64,000 bases of DNA, taken from NCBI GenBank assembly GCA_964547875.1, contig CAZJPE010000001.1:184407-248406 (forward strand). The letters are read 5' to 3'. A program made the translations under genes and the position numbers. The number at the start of each line of letters is the position of its first letter. The stretch's first letter is position 1. The notes beneath the pieces were generated by a model. The model was not told the DNA's origin and did no database searches. It worked only from the letters and a program-made list of their open reading frames with translations. This document shows positions 26,575 through 35,360 of the stretch, piece after piece. The stretch comes from JAUSIK01 sp964547875 (GTDB lineage: Archaea; Nanobdellota; Nanobdellia; Pacearchaeales; GW2011-AR1).

Positions 26575-26925
26575 ATGGAAGAAACAGCTGTTTTGGATAG
26601 GGATTTCAGCAATATTTATGAGCATTATTCCGAATTAGTTAGACTAATAAAAGAGAAAAAAGACATGCCTCTTAGAATGAAGGAACATACTCATTCAGCG
26701 AATCAGGCATATCTTGAAAGAATGAATTGTTATCCAAAGGTTTTGTATGGAAGAGAGAATAGGGCTACAAAGTTTAATCTTGGACAGGATTCAAATTTTT
26801 TAAATGAAACTGGATTGCGCAGAGCAGATTCTAAAGAGCTTTGCCTTGAGATAGATTTGGTATTATCCACTTTGTGCAAATATAAACTGGAAGAATTGGC
26901 TGTTTCTCAGAAGAAAGCTATATAA
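26575..26925 (+). CDS. Hypothetical protein, 116 aa
   Basis: Not recognised. Soluble and helical, with a His/Asn-containing centre (EHTHSANQAYLERMNCYPK). Strong promoter upstream. Next to the helicase-nuclease gene but with a 48-base gap that has its own AT-rich promoter sequence, so they need not be co-transcribed. Confidence 0.6.
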   Translation: MEETAVLDRDFSNIYEHYSELVRLIKEKKDMPLRMKEHTHSANQAYLERMNCYPKVLYGRENRATKFNLGQDSNFLNETGLRRADSKELCLEIDLVLSTLCKYKLEELAVSQKKAI

Positions 26926-26973
26926 TATTCTAAGATTAATAATATTTTTAACCTCTTTATTGTATGAAAGTTT

Positions 26974-29916
26974 ATGGCGCAGGAAGAAGCTATAAAAAGC
27001 GTTAAAGGGCCTTGTGTAATTTTGGCAGGGGCAGGAACAGGGAAGACTCATACTATTGTTGAGAAAATTAAATACATTATTAATAATAAGATATACAAAC
27101 CAGAAAGAATTGTCTGCATAACTTTTTCTTATGAGGCTGCGAATGATTTGCTGAATAGGGTCAGGAAAACATTAAATTCAGTTGAAGAGAGAGAGCCGAT
27201 AATAAGGACTTTTCACGGCTTTTCAGCAGATTTATTGAGGGAATATGGGGAAAAGATGGGAATTAATGCTAGATTTAACATTCTCACTCCTGATGATGCG
27301 AAGGTAGTTCTGCATCGCTATTTGAAGATTTCCAGTGCTGACTGCCATAAATACATAAGTGCGATAGGCATTGCGAAAGATTTAGGCATAGCTCTTGATT
27401 CCCTACAGAAATACTTAGAGGCTAAAATGAGGGGCATTGGCGATTCAGAGTTTTTAGAGAAAAAAATTGGGGATCTTGATTTTCAGCTAAAAACGCTTCA
27501 TTTGAAGAAGGAAAAAATAATTAAAGAAGAGATTACAGCGGAAATAAGAAAGTTAAGGAATTTATTAAATTTAAAGAAATTCATTAAAGCATGGGCTGCT
27601 TATGAAAAAATAAAGCAGATTAAGAATTATCAGGATTATTCTGATTTGAATAAAAATGCCATAAATTTGCTGCAGAAAGATAAGGTAATTGCAGATAGCT
27701 ATGATTATATTATTGTTGACGAATTTCAGGATACAAATAAGGTGCAATTAGACATGTTATTTTTGCTAGCTGCTCATAGAAATATTACAGTAGTCGGAGA
27801 TTTGAACCAATCAATTTACAGATTTCGCGGGGCATACAACAGGAATTTCAGTGATTTTAAAGAGAGGTTTAAAGTTGAAGAAAAGGATTTTTTTAATTTA
27901 GATCGTTCATATAGATCGCCTAATAAGGTCCTAAGAGCAGCCTATCGTTTAATATTGAATAATTATTCTGATTTAGACAGATGTTTTCAAGTCCTTAATC
28001 GCGATGGCAGAGATGGAGAAAATATTGAGGCGTATGAACTGAAAAATGCAAGGGAAGAAGCAAGGAATGTTATTGAATTGGTCGAAAGAGAAATTCAGAA
28101 GGGGAATGAATTAAGGGATATTTGCGTGATGTTCAGGACTCATCAGCAGGGAAGGGTTTTTAAAAGAGCTTTTGAGGCAAGAGGGATTCCTTTTGTTTCT
28201 GTCAATAAGAATTCTTTATTGAAGGAAAAAAGCATAAAAATAGTTATTGACTACTTGGCAATTCTAAAGAAATTAAAAAATCAAGAAAATGGTGGGCAGG
28301 ATGTATGGTGGAATTTATTTTATCATCTTGATTTTAAAGAAGAGGATTTAATCAAAATTGGGCGCTTTATCAAAAGCAATCCTGAAAATAAGAATTTGAG
28401 TAGGTCTATACTGGAAAATTTACAGAGTTTAGAATTATTAGAATCCGGGAGAATACTTGCGAGGATTTTAGTTGAAAGGCTCAACAAGCTATTGCCGTCT
28501 GCAAGCAAGAATGTGCAGGAGCTTATCAAGGATGTTTACAATGTTGCAGGCATGATTAATGAGCAAAAAATTAAGGAAGAAAAGATTGTCATGATGAATC
28601 TAAATAGATTTTATGAGCTGGCGAAAGAGCACGGCGCTTTATATGGCGATGACTTGGATGGATTTATATATTATCTTAATATCTTAGAAAGTTTGGGGAT
28701 TGAGATTGAAGCCGCTGATTTTGAGGAGAATGGCGTCAGATTAATGACGCTGCATGCTACAAAGGGCTTGGAATATAAAATAGTAATAATCACGAATCTT
28801 GCCCAGAAAAGATTCCCAATTGAAGGCGTTAAAAACAATCCTTTGATTCCTCCTGAATTATCACCTGAATTTAATTTTAACAATCTGTCAGAAAAGGATT
28901 TGGATTATTATATTTATGAGCATGAAAGGAAGAATCAGCTTTTTGAAGAGAGGAGATTATGCTATGTTGCATTTACGCGCGCAAAAGAAAAATTAATATT
29001 GACTTATGCGAATGATTATGGGGGGAGAAGATATTATCCTTCTCCATTCCTGCACGAGATTAATTATAAAAACAACCTTGATTTTTCTTTTTTTGCTGAT
29101 AAAGAGGAGAAGTATAATGAGCTGGAAACCAATAACAATTTGGTACAAGCCATTCCTTATAAAGACGAAAAAAATATTCCTTCTGACATAACTTTCTCTC
29201 CTTCTGCCTTGCTACTGTTTAAAGAATGCCAGAAAAAATATGAATATAAATATGTCTACAACATGCCTGAGCAGAAAACGATTTCTTGGGAGGCTGTGAT
29301 GCTAGGAAGCTTTGTGCATAAAATATTGGAGGCAGGAGTAAATAAGAGATTTAGGAGTTTGAAGGAATATGAGGATTTGGCAAAGGAGATGCATATTGAA
29401 GGTGATTGGAAGGATATAGATTTGCCTGAAGCGTTGCAAATAATAAGGATATTTTTTGAAAGGAATAAAAATAAGTACAATCTTAATTCAAAAACAGAGC
29501 AGGTTTTAAGGGCGCATTTAGGCGATTTTAATTTTGTCGGATTTGCAGACAGGATTGATTTCAATCCTGATGGAATTGAGATTGTGGATTATAAAACAGG
29601 AAAGAGCGACGTGCCTTTATTGAATAGAAGCTGGCAATTGGGATATTATGCCTTGGCTGCTTCTTCTTTAGGAAAAGTGAGGAGAATTGTTTTAGACGTG
29701 CTAAGGCACGAGAGGCCTTTGGAATTTGAGCTGGACGAGATGGGCAATGCACATGCGATCAATTCGCCGAAGATGGAAGGATTTAATGTTTTCGCAGTTG
29801 AGCAGGAACTGATTAAAACTGCCCAGGCAATTTTAGACGCCTATAAAAAAGGCTTTCAGCCGTGCGCTGTTGAGAAGAACTGCGAATTTTGCAACGAGTG
29901 GGTTTGGAGATTGTGA
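26974..29916 (+). CDS. UvrD/Rep-family helicase fused to a Cas4/RecB-like nuclease
   Basis: 980 residues. Superfamily 1A helicase: Walker A AGAGTGKTHT (about 18-27), motif II IIVDEFQDT (about 246-254), motif III GDLNQSIYRFRGA, motif V TLHATKGLEY (about 591) and motif VI VAFTRAKEKL. From about 740 comes a PD-(D/E)XK nuclease: CQKKYEYKY, LGSFVHKILE, GFADRIDF and EIVDYKTGK. A first Cys plus the C-terminal cluster CAVEKNCEFC can bind a 4Fe-4S cluster as in AddB/Cas4. Likely a DNA end-processing or repair enzyme. The N terminus begins right at the Q-motif (MAQEEAI), shorter than usual. Confidence 0.92.
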   Translation: MAQEEAIKSVKGPCVILAGAGTGKTHTIVEKIKYIINNKIYKPERIVCITFSYEAANDLLNRVRKTLNSVEEREPIIRTFHGFSADLLREYGEKMGINARFNILTPDDAKVVLHRYLKISSADCHKYISAIGIAKDLGIALDSLQKYLEAKMRGIGDSEFLEKKIGDLDFQLKTLHLKKEKIIKEEITAEIRKLRNLLNLKKFIKAWAAYEKIKQIKNYQDYSDLNKNAINLLQKDKVIADSYDYIIVDEFQDTNKVQLDMLFLLAAHRNITVVGDLNQSIYRFRGAYNRNFSDFKERFKVEEKDFFNLDRSYRSPNKVLRAAYRLILNNYSDLDRCFQVLNRDGRDGENIEAYELKNAREEARNVIELVEREIQKGNELRDICVMFRTHQQGRVFKRAFEARGIPFVSVNKNSLLKEKSIKIVIDYLAILKKLKNQENGGQDVWWNLFYHLDFKEEDLIKIGRFIKSNPENKNLSRSILENLQSLELLESGRILARILVERLNKLLPSASKNVQELIKDVYNVAGMINEQKIKEEKIVMMNLNRFYELAKEHGALYGDDLDGFIYYLNILESLGIEIEAADFEENGVRLMTLHATKGLEYKIVIITNLAQKRFPIEGVKNNPLIPPELSPEFNFNNLSEKDLDYYIYEHERKNQLFEERRLCYVAFTRAKEKLILTYANDYGGRRYYPSPFLHEINYKNNLDFSFFADKEEKYNELETNNNLVQAIPYKDEKNIPSDITFSPSALLLFKECQKKYEYKYVYNMPEQKTISWEAVMLGSFVHKILEAGVNKRFRSLKEYEDLAKEMHIEGDWKDIDLPEALQIIRIFFERNKNKYNLNSKTEQVLRAHLGDFNFVGFADRIDFNPDGIEIVDYKTGKSDVPLLNRSWQLGYYALAASSLGKVRRIVLDVLRHERPLEFELDEMGNAHAINSPKMEGFNVFAVEQELIKTAQAILDAYKKGFQPCAVEKNCEFCNEWVWRL

Positions 29917-29955
29917 AAAAGAAAGATTTTAATAAACGCCTTCTTTCATAATTAA

Positions 29956-30051
29956 ATGAGTGATAATAAAATAAATTGGAAAGAAATTGCACTTTGGATT
30001 TTGATAATTTTGATTATTATAATGTTATTCGCATTATTTTTTAGAGAATGA
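29956..30051 (+). CDS. Tiny single-span membrane protein, 31 aa
   Basis: MSDNKINWKEIALW then ILIILIIIMLFALFF and RE. One transmembrane helix. Its stop overlaps the next start (ATGA at 30048-30051). Matches in position, size and coupling the 33-aa protein at 11968-12069. Confidence 0.6.
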   Translation: MSDNKINWKEIALWILIILIIIMLFALFFRE

Positions 30052-30299
30052 AGAATAAAATAAACATATACGAAATACTATTTTGGATATTTTTTATAAT
30101 TGCAATTATAATGATTTTATGGTATGTCTTTGGCGATAGCCCAACAATTGAACAAACATTATTGATTTTGATAATTACTTTTTTATTCAAGATACAGGCT
30201 GATGTAGTTTATAATATGTCTGAGATAAAGATTCTTAAGAGCAGTTTTATTAGATTGGCTGGAGATTTTAAAGAACATATAAAACAAACTAAAAGATAA
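30048..30299 (+). CDS. Small two-helix membrane protein with coiled-coil tail
   Basis: 83 residues. First helix YEILFWIFFIIAIIMILWYV, then FGDSPTIEQ, second helix LLILIITFLFKIQ and a short amphipathic tail (SEIKILKSSFIRLAGDF). Resembles the 100-aa protein at 11669-11971 in helix order and the GxSP and EIK motifs. Translationally coupled to the tiny protein before it and followed 18 bases later by an NTase gene. Confidence 0.7.
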   Translation: MKNKINIYEILFWIFFIIAIIMILWYVFGDSPTIEQTLLILIITFLFKIQADVVYNMSEIKILKSSFIRLAGDFKEHIKQTKR

Positions 30300-30317
30300 T
30301 TTAGAAAAGAGGATGAG

Positions 30318-31040
30318 ATGAAAAAAGAATTCTGGAAAGATTGGAAAAGAAAAACATCTATAGAGAAAAAAGCAATTGAAGCGGTAAAAAGAGCAAGAGA
30401 GTTAATTATAAGAGCAATTCCCAAGAAAAAACTCGTAGCTATTTATATCAAGGGAAGTTTTATAAGAAGAGAGATGAAAAGAGGAAGCGACGTTGATATA
30501 GTTCCTATAGTAGCTGAAAACAAGTATGAAAAACCTATATTTGAATTGAATAAACCTGAAATTACGCCATGCGTAATCGTTCCTTTATCACTTTGGGAAT
30601 TAAAAAATAATAAATTGTTCACTAAAAACAATTCTCCTAGAGCAAGACCAGATAGATTTATTAAATACCTAAGCCATTATAAGCTAATTTATGGAAAAGC
30701 CCTAAATACAACTAATTTTAAAATCAGAACAGATGAAGAAAGCTTTAAGGCTCTTATCAAAGCATTCAAAAAATCTTTTATCCCATTATACGAAAAAGGA
30801 AAGCTTGGATTTTCTGGAATAATAAAAGAAACATTCTGGCTAACTGAATTAGAGCAAAGAATTAAATTAATAATTCCAATCTTTTCGTTTAGAGGAGTAT
30901 CTAAATCAATTAGAGACAAAAATCATATAGTTCATGATGCTTGGAAATTGAGATTACATAAAACAAAAGACAAAAGAAAGAGAAAAGCATTTATTATTAA
31001 GTTAAAGAAACATCTTAAGCGATTGGAAGAATTAAATTAG
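30318..31040 (+). CDS. Nucleotidyltransferase protein, 240 aa
   Basis: AIYIKGSFIRRE (Gly46-Ser47) and RGSDVDIVPI (Asp58, Asp60) form the MNT/polymerase-beta active site; the C-terminal two thirds are basic and helical (VHDAWKLRLHKTKDKRKRK). A good Shine-Dalgarno sequence (GAGG) lies 5 bases before the ATG. Third gene of a cassette whose layout repeats at 10758-12069, though this NTase is only distantly similar to the one there. Substrate unknown. Confidence 0.75.
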   Translation: MKKEFWKDWKRKTSIEKKAIEAVKRARELIIRAIPKKKLVAIYIKGSFIRREMKRGSDVDIVPIVAENKYEKPIFELNKPEITPCVIVPLSLWELKNNKLFTKNNSPRARPDRFIKYLSHYKLIYGKALNTTNFKIRTDEESFKALIKAFKKSFIPLYEKGKLGFSGIIKETFWLTELEQRIKLIIPIFSFRGVSKSIRDKNHIVHDAWKLRLHKTKDKRKRKAFIIKLKKHLKRLEELN

Positions 31041-31151
31041 CACATTTAGCGCTAATTGTTAGACACGCTCTGGAAATCGGAAGCCTTATAAATATTTGCG
31101 TAAAATATATCTAATTTAATACCAAAAAGGAAGTCGGCAAAAGCTTTTTAA

Positions 31152-31159
31152 GGGGGGGG
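31152..31159 (+). repeat. G8 tract between TATA and start codon
   Basis: Eight G in a row in an AT-rich genome, 12 bases before the start at 31172 and just after CTTTTTAAGG. Length changes here would alter promoter-to-start spacing. Confidence 0.5.
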
Positions 31160-31171
31160 CGTAGATAAGGT

Positions 31172-32674
31172 ATGATGAAAAGAATCTTTTTACCAATTAG
31201 TTTAATTATCTTAGTTGGATTTTTAGGTTTAGTAATTGCTTCAGAAATTGAGAGCGGCGTACCAATATACAAGGGATGGAATCTTATTTATGGATTTACT
31301 CCTAACTCATTAGATGGACAGGCATTTGAATTTAGCCATATAAAAGCAATATATTCTTATGTTCCTCAAGAAGGTAGGTATGTTAGACTTTTTCCAAGAC
31401 CAGAAAATTCTATAGTGGATAAGTATGGTGATAGTTATTTTGAGAAGCAAGTTAATTGGGTTTACTCAGATGTTTCAGATACCTCATCACGAACAGAATA
31501 TTGGCTTGAGGAACCGCTTCCTATAGGCGAGACTACTTTAGTTTCTGGTTGGAATTTTGTTAGAGTTACTCCTGACATGTTTTATGAGAAAGATGGAACT
31601 GAGGTTTTTTCTTGGAATTCTATAAAGGGAAGTTGTATTATACAAAGAGTTTATGCTTGGAATCCAGAAACTCAAGATTGGATGCAAATATCTCCTTCAG
31701 AAGAGTCTTTTGATTTTGATGATTTTCTTATGATGGGGATGGCTGTAAGAGTGTCAAATAATTGCAAATTAGAATTTTTAATTATTAGTCCGCCGTCTTT
31801 ACCTATTATTGAGGAAGAGTCCACAGACGAAGATACAGAGGAAGAGTCCACTGATGACAACACAATAGAATCTACTTATTTTCCGAAAACAATTTCAACT
31901 TATTCACTTTATGATTCAGGAGAAGAACCTGAAGAATGTATTGACGATGGCTCTTTATGCGCTGAGGGATTAAGGGGAGAATATAGAGATTCTGCTACAA
32001 ATAGCGTAGTCTTTGTTGGGCTATGGGATATTGATGTGACGGATGCTACAAAGGGCAGTGAAGAAGCGCAACTTAAAGAATATTTTGCTTCTTCATTTGA
32101 CGAAGATAGTGATGGGACTTTAGATTCTATATTGATTGGCTCTAATAAGCTGTATCGTTTAGAAGATCATGAATTATTTTGGTTTACAGGCAAGGATTTT
32201 CCTCCTTTGATATTTACTCAAGAGGGCAGTCTTCATTTAAGAGAAGAGGGAAGTTACGATTTCACTTATGGAACTGCGACTGGAGATAATGCGGTAACTA
32301 AGAAGTTTTTATCACTTTATCCTTCTAAAGAAGTGGAAGATGCTACGCAGTTTGTAAGTGCCTGTGTTACTAATGCGCCTTTCAATTGCAAGGATTATAC
32401 TATCGGGACAAACGCAATTAATCTGAATATTGGGAATGGCGGAGGAGAATTTTTTGTAATTGACCAAGTTAAAATAACTATCAATGAAAAGATTTGCTCA
32501 ACTTCTTCTGCTTGGACACTTGGCCCTAATACATCACATAGTTTTATACTTTCCTGCAATAATGCTCTTACGCTTGGAGCAAATATAGATGGTGACATTG
32601 CAATTATGTATCATAAATCAGGCAGTAATATAAAACTAGTATCTACGGGCGCAATTAAGGGCCAAGTTTATTGA
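31172..32674 (+). CDS. Secreted or surface protein, 500 aa
   Basis: Signal peptide at 1-24 (IFLPISLIILVGFLGLVIAS); ATG at 31172 or the adjacent one at 31175. The mature part has Trp/Tyr-rich beta-like repeats (YKGWNLIYGF; VSGWNFVRV), an acidic linker with two tandem EEESTD units (about 217-230, also a direct DNA repeat), and a C-terminal beta-rich region with paired Cys. No known enzyme motif. Probably a cell-surface or adhesion-type protein. A G8 tract precedes it. Confidence 0.65.
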   Translation: MMKRIFLPISLIILVGFLGLVIASEIESGVPIYKGWNLIYGFTPNSLDGQAFEFSHIKAIYSYVPQEGRYVRLFPRPENSIVDKYGDSYFEKQVNWVYSDVSDTSSRTEYWLEEPLPIGETTLVSGWNFVRVTPDMFYEKDGTEVFSWNSIKGSCIIQRVYAWNPETQDWMQISPSEESFDFDDFLMMGMAVRVSNNCKLEFLIISPPSLPIIEEESTDEDTEEESTDDNTIESTYFPKTISTYSLYDSGEEPEECIDDGSLCAEGLRGEYRDSATNSVVFVGLWDIDVTDATKGSEEAQLKEYFASSFDEDSDGTLDSILIGSNKLYRLEDHELFWFTGKDFPPLIFTQEGSLHLREEGSYDFTYGTATGDNAVTKKFLSLYPSKEVEDATQFVSACVTNAPFNCKDYTIGTNAINLNIGNGGGEFFVIDQVKITINEKICSTSSAWTLGPNTSHSFILSCNNALTLGANIDGDIAIMYHKSGSNIKLVSTGAIKGQVY

Positions 32675-32676
32675 AT

Positions 32677-32871
32677 ATGAAAACAAAAGGAGATGATAAA
32701 AAAGGGAGTGCTTGGATTTGGATTTTAGTAATTGTTATTTTAATTGTTATTGGAATTGTGATTTATATGGCAGTTTCCGGCAGTTTTGTTCCAAAACCGC
32801 CTGCTTTGCCTGATGCTGGCGGCGCTGCTTCTGGCAGTTCAATACCGGCGCCACCTGGATTGCCTAAGTAG
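32677..32871 (+). CDS. Small membrane-anchored Pro-rich protein
   Basis: About 64 residues from the ATG at 32677 (an in-frame TTG at 32671 overlaps the previous stop). KKGSAWIWILVIVILIVIGI resembles a type IV pilin-like start, or a simple anchor helix, followed by a Pro/Ala/Gly-rich extracellular tail. Follows the secreted protein with a two-base gap, so the two are probably co-expressed. Confidence 0.6.
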   Translation: MKTKGDDKKGSAWIWILVIVILIVIGIVIYMAVSGSFVPKPPALPDAGGAASGSSIPAPPGLPK

Positions 32872-32986
32872 TAAGAATTGTTTTTTATAAGAAAAATAGA
32901 TTCGAGTATTCAAAATATAGCTATGGTTTCTTAAAAAACCATATGGTTTTAGAAAGATTTATATAGTTTCTATTGATACCATTAAT

Positions 32987-33553
32987 ATGAAAATAAAAGA
33001 AGTTAATTTGGACAGCAATGAACCTTATTTGAAAGTAATGAGATGGTTTTTCTCTTTTCCAGAGAGAAAAATAGGGCTAAATGACTTAATAAAAGAAGTC
33101 CATATATCTAAAACTACAGCGAATAAAGTTATTAACAGGCTGGAGAAGGAAGGCTTCTTAATAAAGGAAGTTATCGGCAAGGCATGGAGAATTAGTTGTA
33201 ACCAAAAACATCAATATAATATAACCAAGAAGATATGTTATAATCTTGAATTGATTTATGAGTCTGGGATAATAAAAGAGATAGATAAAAAATATAAGCC
33301 CAAATCTATAATATTATTTGGTAGTTATAGAAAAGGAGATGATAATGAAAAAAGTGATATTGATATTGCAGTTGAGATTGTTTCTAATATTGGATTAAGA
33401 ATTGAAGAATTTGGAATATTAGAGAAATTTGGATTTAGGAAAAATGTGAAGATTAATGTTCATATGTTTTCAAGAAAAAAGATAAACAATAATCTTTTTT
33501 CAAATATCGCTAATGGAATCATTCTCGATGGGTTTTTGGAGGTTAAACAATGA
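32987..33553 (+). CDS. Winged-helix plus nucleotidyltransferase protein
   Basis: 188 residues. Residues about 14-70 form a winged helix (ISKTTANKVINRLEKEGFL); 110-126 give the NTase site ILFGSYRKG...SDIDIAV (Gly112-Ser113, Asp124, Asp126). Such HTH-MNT proteins act as autoregulating antitoxins. A TATA (AGATTTATATAG, about 32954-32965) sits about 26 bases upstream. It overlaps the HEPN gene by four bases (ATGA). Confidence 0.85.
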   Translation: MKIKEVNLDSNEPYLKVMRWFFSFPERKIGLNDLIKEVHISKTTANKVINRLEKEGFLIKEVIGKAWRISCNQKHQYNITKKICYNLELIYESGIIKEIDKKYKPKSIILFGSYRKGDDNEKSDIDIAVEIVSNIGLRIEEFGILEKFGFRKNVKINVHMFSRKKINNNLFSNIANGIILDGFLEVKQ

Positions 33554-33942
33554 GGCAGAGAATTCCTGATAAAGAAAAGGCAAAAAGCTTGATTGCATCT
33601 GCAAAAAAAGATTATGAATATACTTTAACTTTAGAAGTAAATGATAATTCTGCAAATACTATAATTAGAAATATTTATGAATCTTTTAGGATGTTGGGAG
33701 AATCTCTGCTAACTATAAAAGGAATTGAATTTACGGAGCATATTGAATGTATCAAGGAATTAATTAATTTAGATATAAAAACAAAGAGGCCAGCCCAGAT
33801 TTTGGATTATTTGAGAAAAACAAGGCATAGAATCAACTATTATGGATATATTGCTAAAAAAGAAGAAGCAGAAGAAATTATTTCAATAGCTAAAGACTTC
33901 TTTTTGGAATTTTATAAGGAGGTTGAAAAGAGGGCGAGATGA
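33550..33942 (+). CDS. HEPN-domain protein (putative toxin)
   Basis: 130 residues. Helical HEPN fold (AKSLIASAKKDYEYTL; IRNIYESFRMLGESLL) with a C-terminal KTRHRINYYGY motif that supplies the Arg/His residues of HEPN RNases. Both flanking genes overlap it by four bases, so three products are made from one transcript with coupled translation. Confidence 0.82.
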   Translation: MRQRIPDKEKAKSLIASAKKDYEYTLTLEVNDNSANTIIRNIYESFRMLGESLLTIKGIEFTEHIECIKELINLDIKTKRPAQILDYLRKTRHRINYYGYIAKKEEAEEIISIAKDFFLEFYKEVEKRAR

Positions 33943-34439
33943 AAATTCAAGCTGAATTAAAGAAGAGAATGAAAGAGGATAGTGGATATTTAATTACGGC
34001 ATATCCCAAATTATATAGAAAAGTCATAAGTGCTATGATAAAACCATTTAAAAACAAGGATATTGATAAAATAATGTCTCCGGAAATGAAAGGTATGCTC
34101 TTTGGACCTGTTGTTGCATTTAAAATGAATTTGCCCTTTGTGAGTATTGTAAAAGGTGGAAGAATTCCAAAGAAATTTATATTGAGTAGAACTTTCAAAG
34201 ATTATACCAATAATACAAAAACGCTTAATATCGCTAAAATTACTGTAAATAGAGGAGATAAGATACTTCTAGTGGATGATGTTTTTGAGAGCGGAAAATC
34301 TGGAAAAGCAATAATAAAAATGATAGAGAAACTAGGAGGAAAAGTCGTTGGTATCTCACTAGTCTATAATAAATTAAATGAAAAGAATGAGAATTTTTTT
34401 AAGAAATATAATTTTCATTATTGTGTAAAAATGAAATAG
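33939..34439 (+). CDS. Phosphoribosyltransferase in the HEPN operon
   Basis: 166 residues. KILLVDDVFESGKSGKA is the PRPP-binding loop of type I phosphoribosyltransferases; the upstream hydrophobic core (GMLFGPVVAFKMNLPFVSI) fits the fold. No base-specific hood is recognisable, so the substrate is unknown. Third gene of an ATGA-coupled operon with HTH-NTase and HEPN, an unusual partner for such a module. Confidence 0.82.
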   Translation: MKIQAELKKRMKEDSGYLITAYPKLYRKVISAMIKPFKNKDIDKIMSPEMKGMLFGPVVAFKMNLPFVSIVKGGRIPKKFILSRTFKDYTNNTKTLNIAKITVNRGDKILLVDDVFESGKSGKAIIKMIEKLGGKVVGISLVYNKLNEKNENFFKKYNFHYCVKMK

Positions 34440-34453
34440 TCTGAGGTAATAAG

Positions 34454-34555
34454 ATGAAAAACTTAGAAATTGCCAAGATTCTTTATGAAATAGCAGACAT
34501 GCTTGAGATAAAAGGAGTGGAATTCAAAGATATAAAAGAGAGACGATTACGATAG
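34454..34555 (+). pseudogene. Duplicate of the polX 5' end (33 codons)
   Basis: Encodes MKNLEIAKILYEIADMLEIK, as the start of polX at 35860 does (MKNLEIAKILYEIADMLEIQ), then diverges and stops. About 70 bases are directly repeated with a few silent changes. The repeat flanks the NYN and GNAT genes, so these were probably inserted or moved at the start of polX. Confidence 0.75.
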
Positions 34556-34596
34556 GTTTATAAATTACTAGTAATTATTAATAATAACTTTAAGTC

Positions 34597-34629
34597 CCCA
34601 GTATGACCTCTTCATGAGGGAATGCTGGG
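34597..34629. other. Strong hairpin before the NYN gene
   Basis: Arms 34597-34610 and 34616-34629 pair at 12 of 14 positions (CCCAG...CTGGG; CCTC...GAGG) around a five-base loop, followed by a T-rich stretch. A transcript terminator or small structured RNA is possible. Confidence 0.55.
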
Positions 34630-34682
34630 TTTAATATTTTATTTTTACAAATATTTATAATCTTATTTTCTAATTGAATTAT

Positions 34683-35360
34683 ATGAAAAAGCCAAAAGCC
34701 ATTATTTTCTTTGATGCAAATAACTGGTATCATAATGTAAAGAACATGGTAAAGCCAAGCGATATTGATATAAGAAAGATTGCAAACTTAATATGTTCTG
34801 CTAATGAATACGAATTAGAAGGAGTAAGATGGTATGTATCAACTCCAAGCATAAAAGATGGGGAAGCAATGTATTATCGTCATATGTCTTTCTTATCACA
34901 TTTAGAGAAGCAAGGAATTAAAGTTGTTACAAGAAAACTTCAGAGATTATCTAATAAAGAGGTACAGGAAAAGAAAAAAGAACTGATTGATTCATTGGGG
35001 TTTTGTAAAGTTTGTAAACCATTAGCAGAAGAGAACTTTCTTGAATTAGCTGATATGAAAAGAAAGGAAAAAGGAATAGACGTCTGGATTGCAATTGATA
35101 TGATTAGAAAATTAATAATAGAAAATAAGTGTGATGTCTGTATTTTGATATCCGGAGATGCTGATTTTGTTCCAGCCTTAGAATTAATTAAGGAAAGCGG
35201 AAAAGAGATATTAAGCTCTTTTGTCCCAATTGGTTATTCTTATGAATTAAGAAGCAAATTCAAATATTTCTTTCTAGGTAAGAACAATATAATAAGTTGT
35301 TTAAAGGGTTATAAGCAGACCAAGAAGGAGAAAAATAATAGTGAAAAGAGGCTGAAATGA
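34683..35360 (+). CDS. NYN-domain (PIN-like) RNase, LabA/DUF88 type
   Basis: About 225 residues from the ATG at 34683; a TATA (ATATTTATAATC, about 34650-34661) supports it over the upstream TTG. IIFFDANNWYHN supplies the first catalytic Asp, and CILISGDADFVPALELIKESG is the NYN signature with the later acids. A CKVC motif may bind metal. NYN proteins cut RNA. Overlaps the next gene by four bases. Confidence 0.85.
   Translation: MKKPKAIIFFDANNWYHNVKNMVKPSDIDIRKIANLICSANEYELEGVRWYVSTPSIKDGEAMYYRHMSFLSHLEKQGIKVVTRKLQRLSNKEVQEKKKELIDSLGFCKVCKPLAEENFLELADMKRKEKGIDVWIAIDMIRKLIIENKCDVCILISGDADFVPALELIKESGKEILSSFVPIGYSYELRSKFKYFFLGKNNIISCLKGYKQTKKEKNNSEKRLK

Noticed and set aside
31801..31860. Tandem repeat in the 500-aa secreted protein gene
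   Set aside because: Only two units (EEESTD twice) in an acidic linker; too short to count as a repeat domain, though mentioned in the gene entry.
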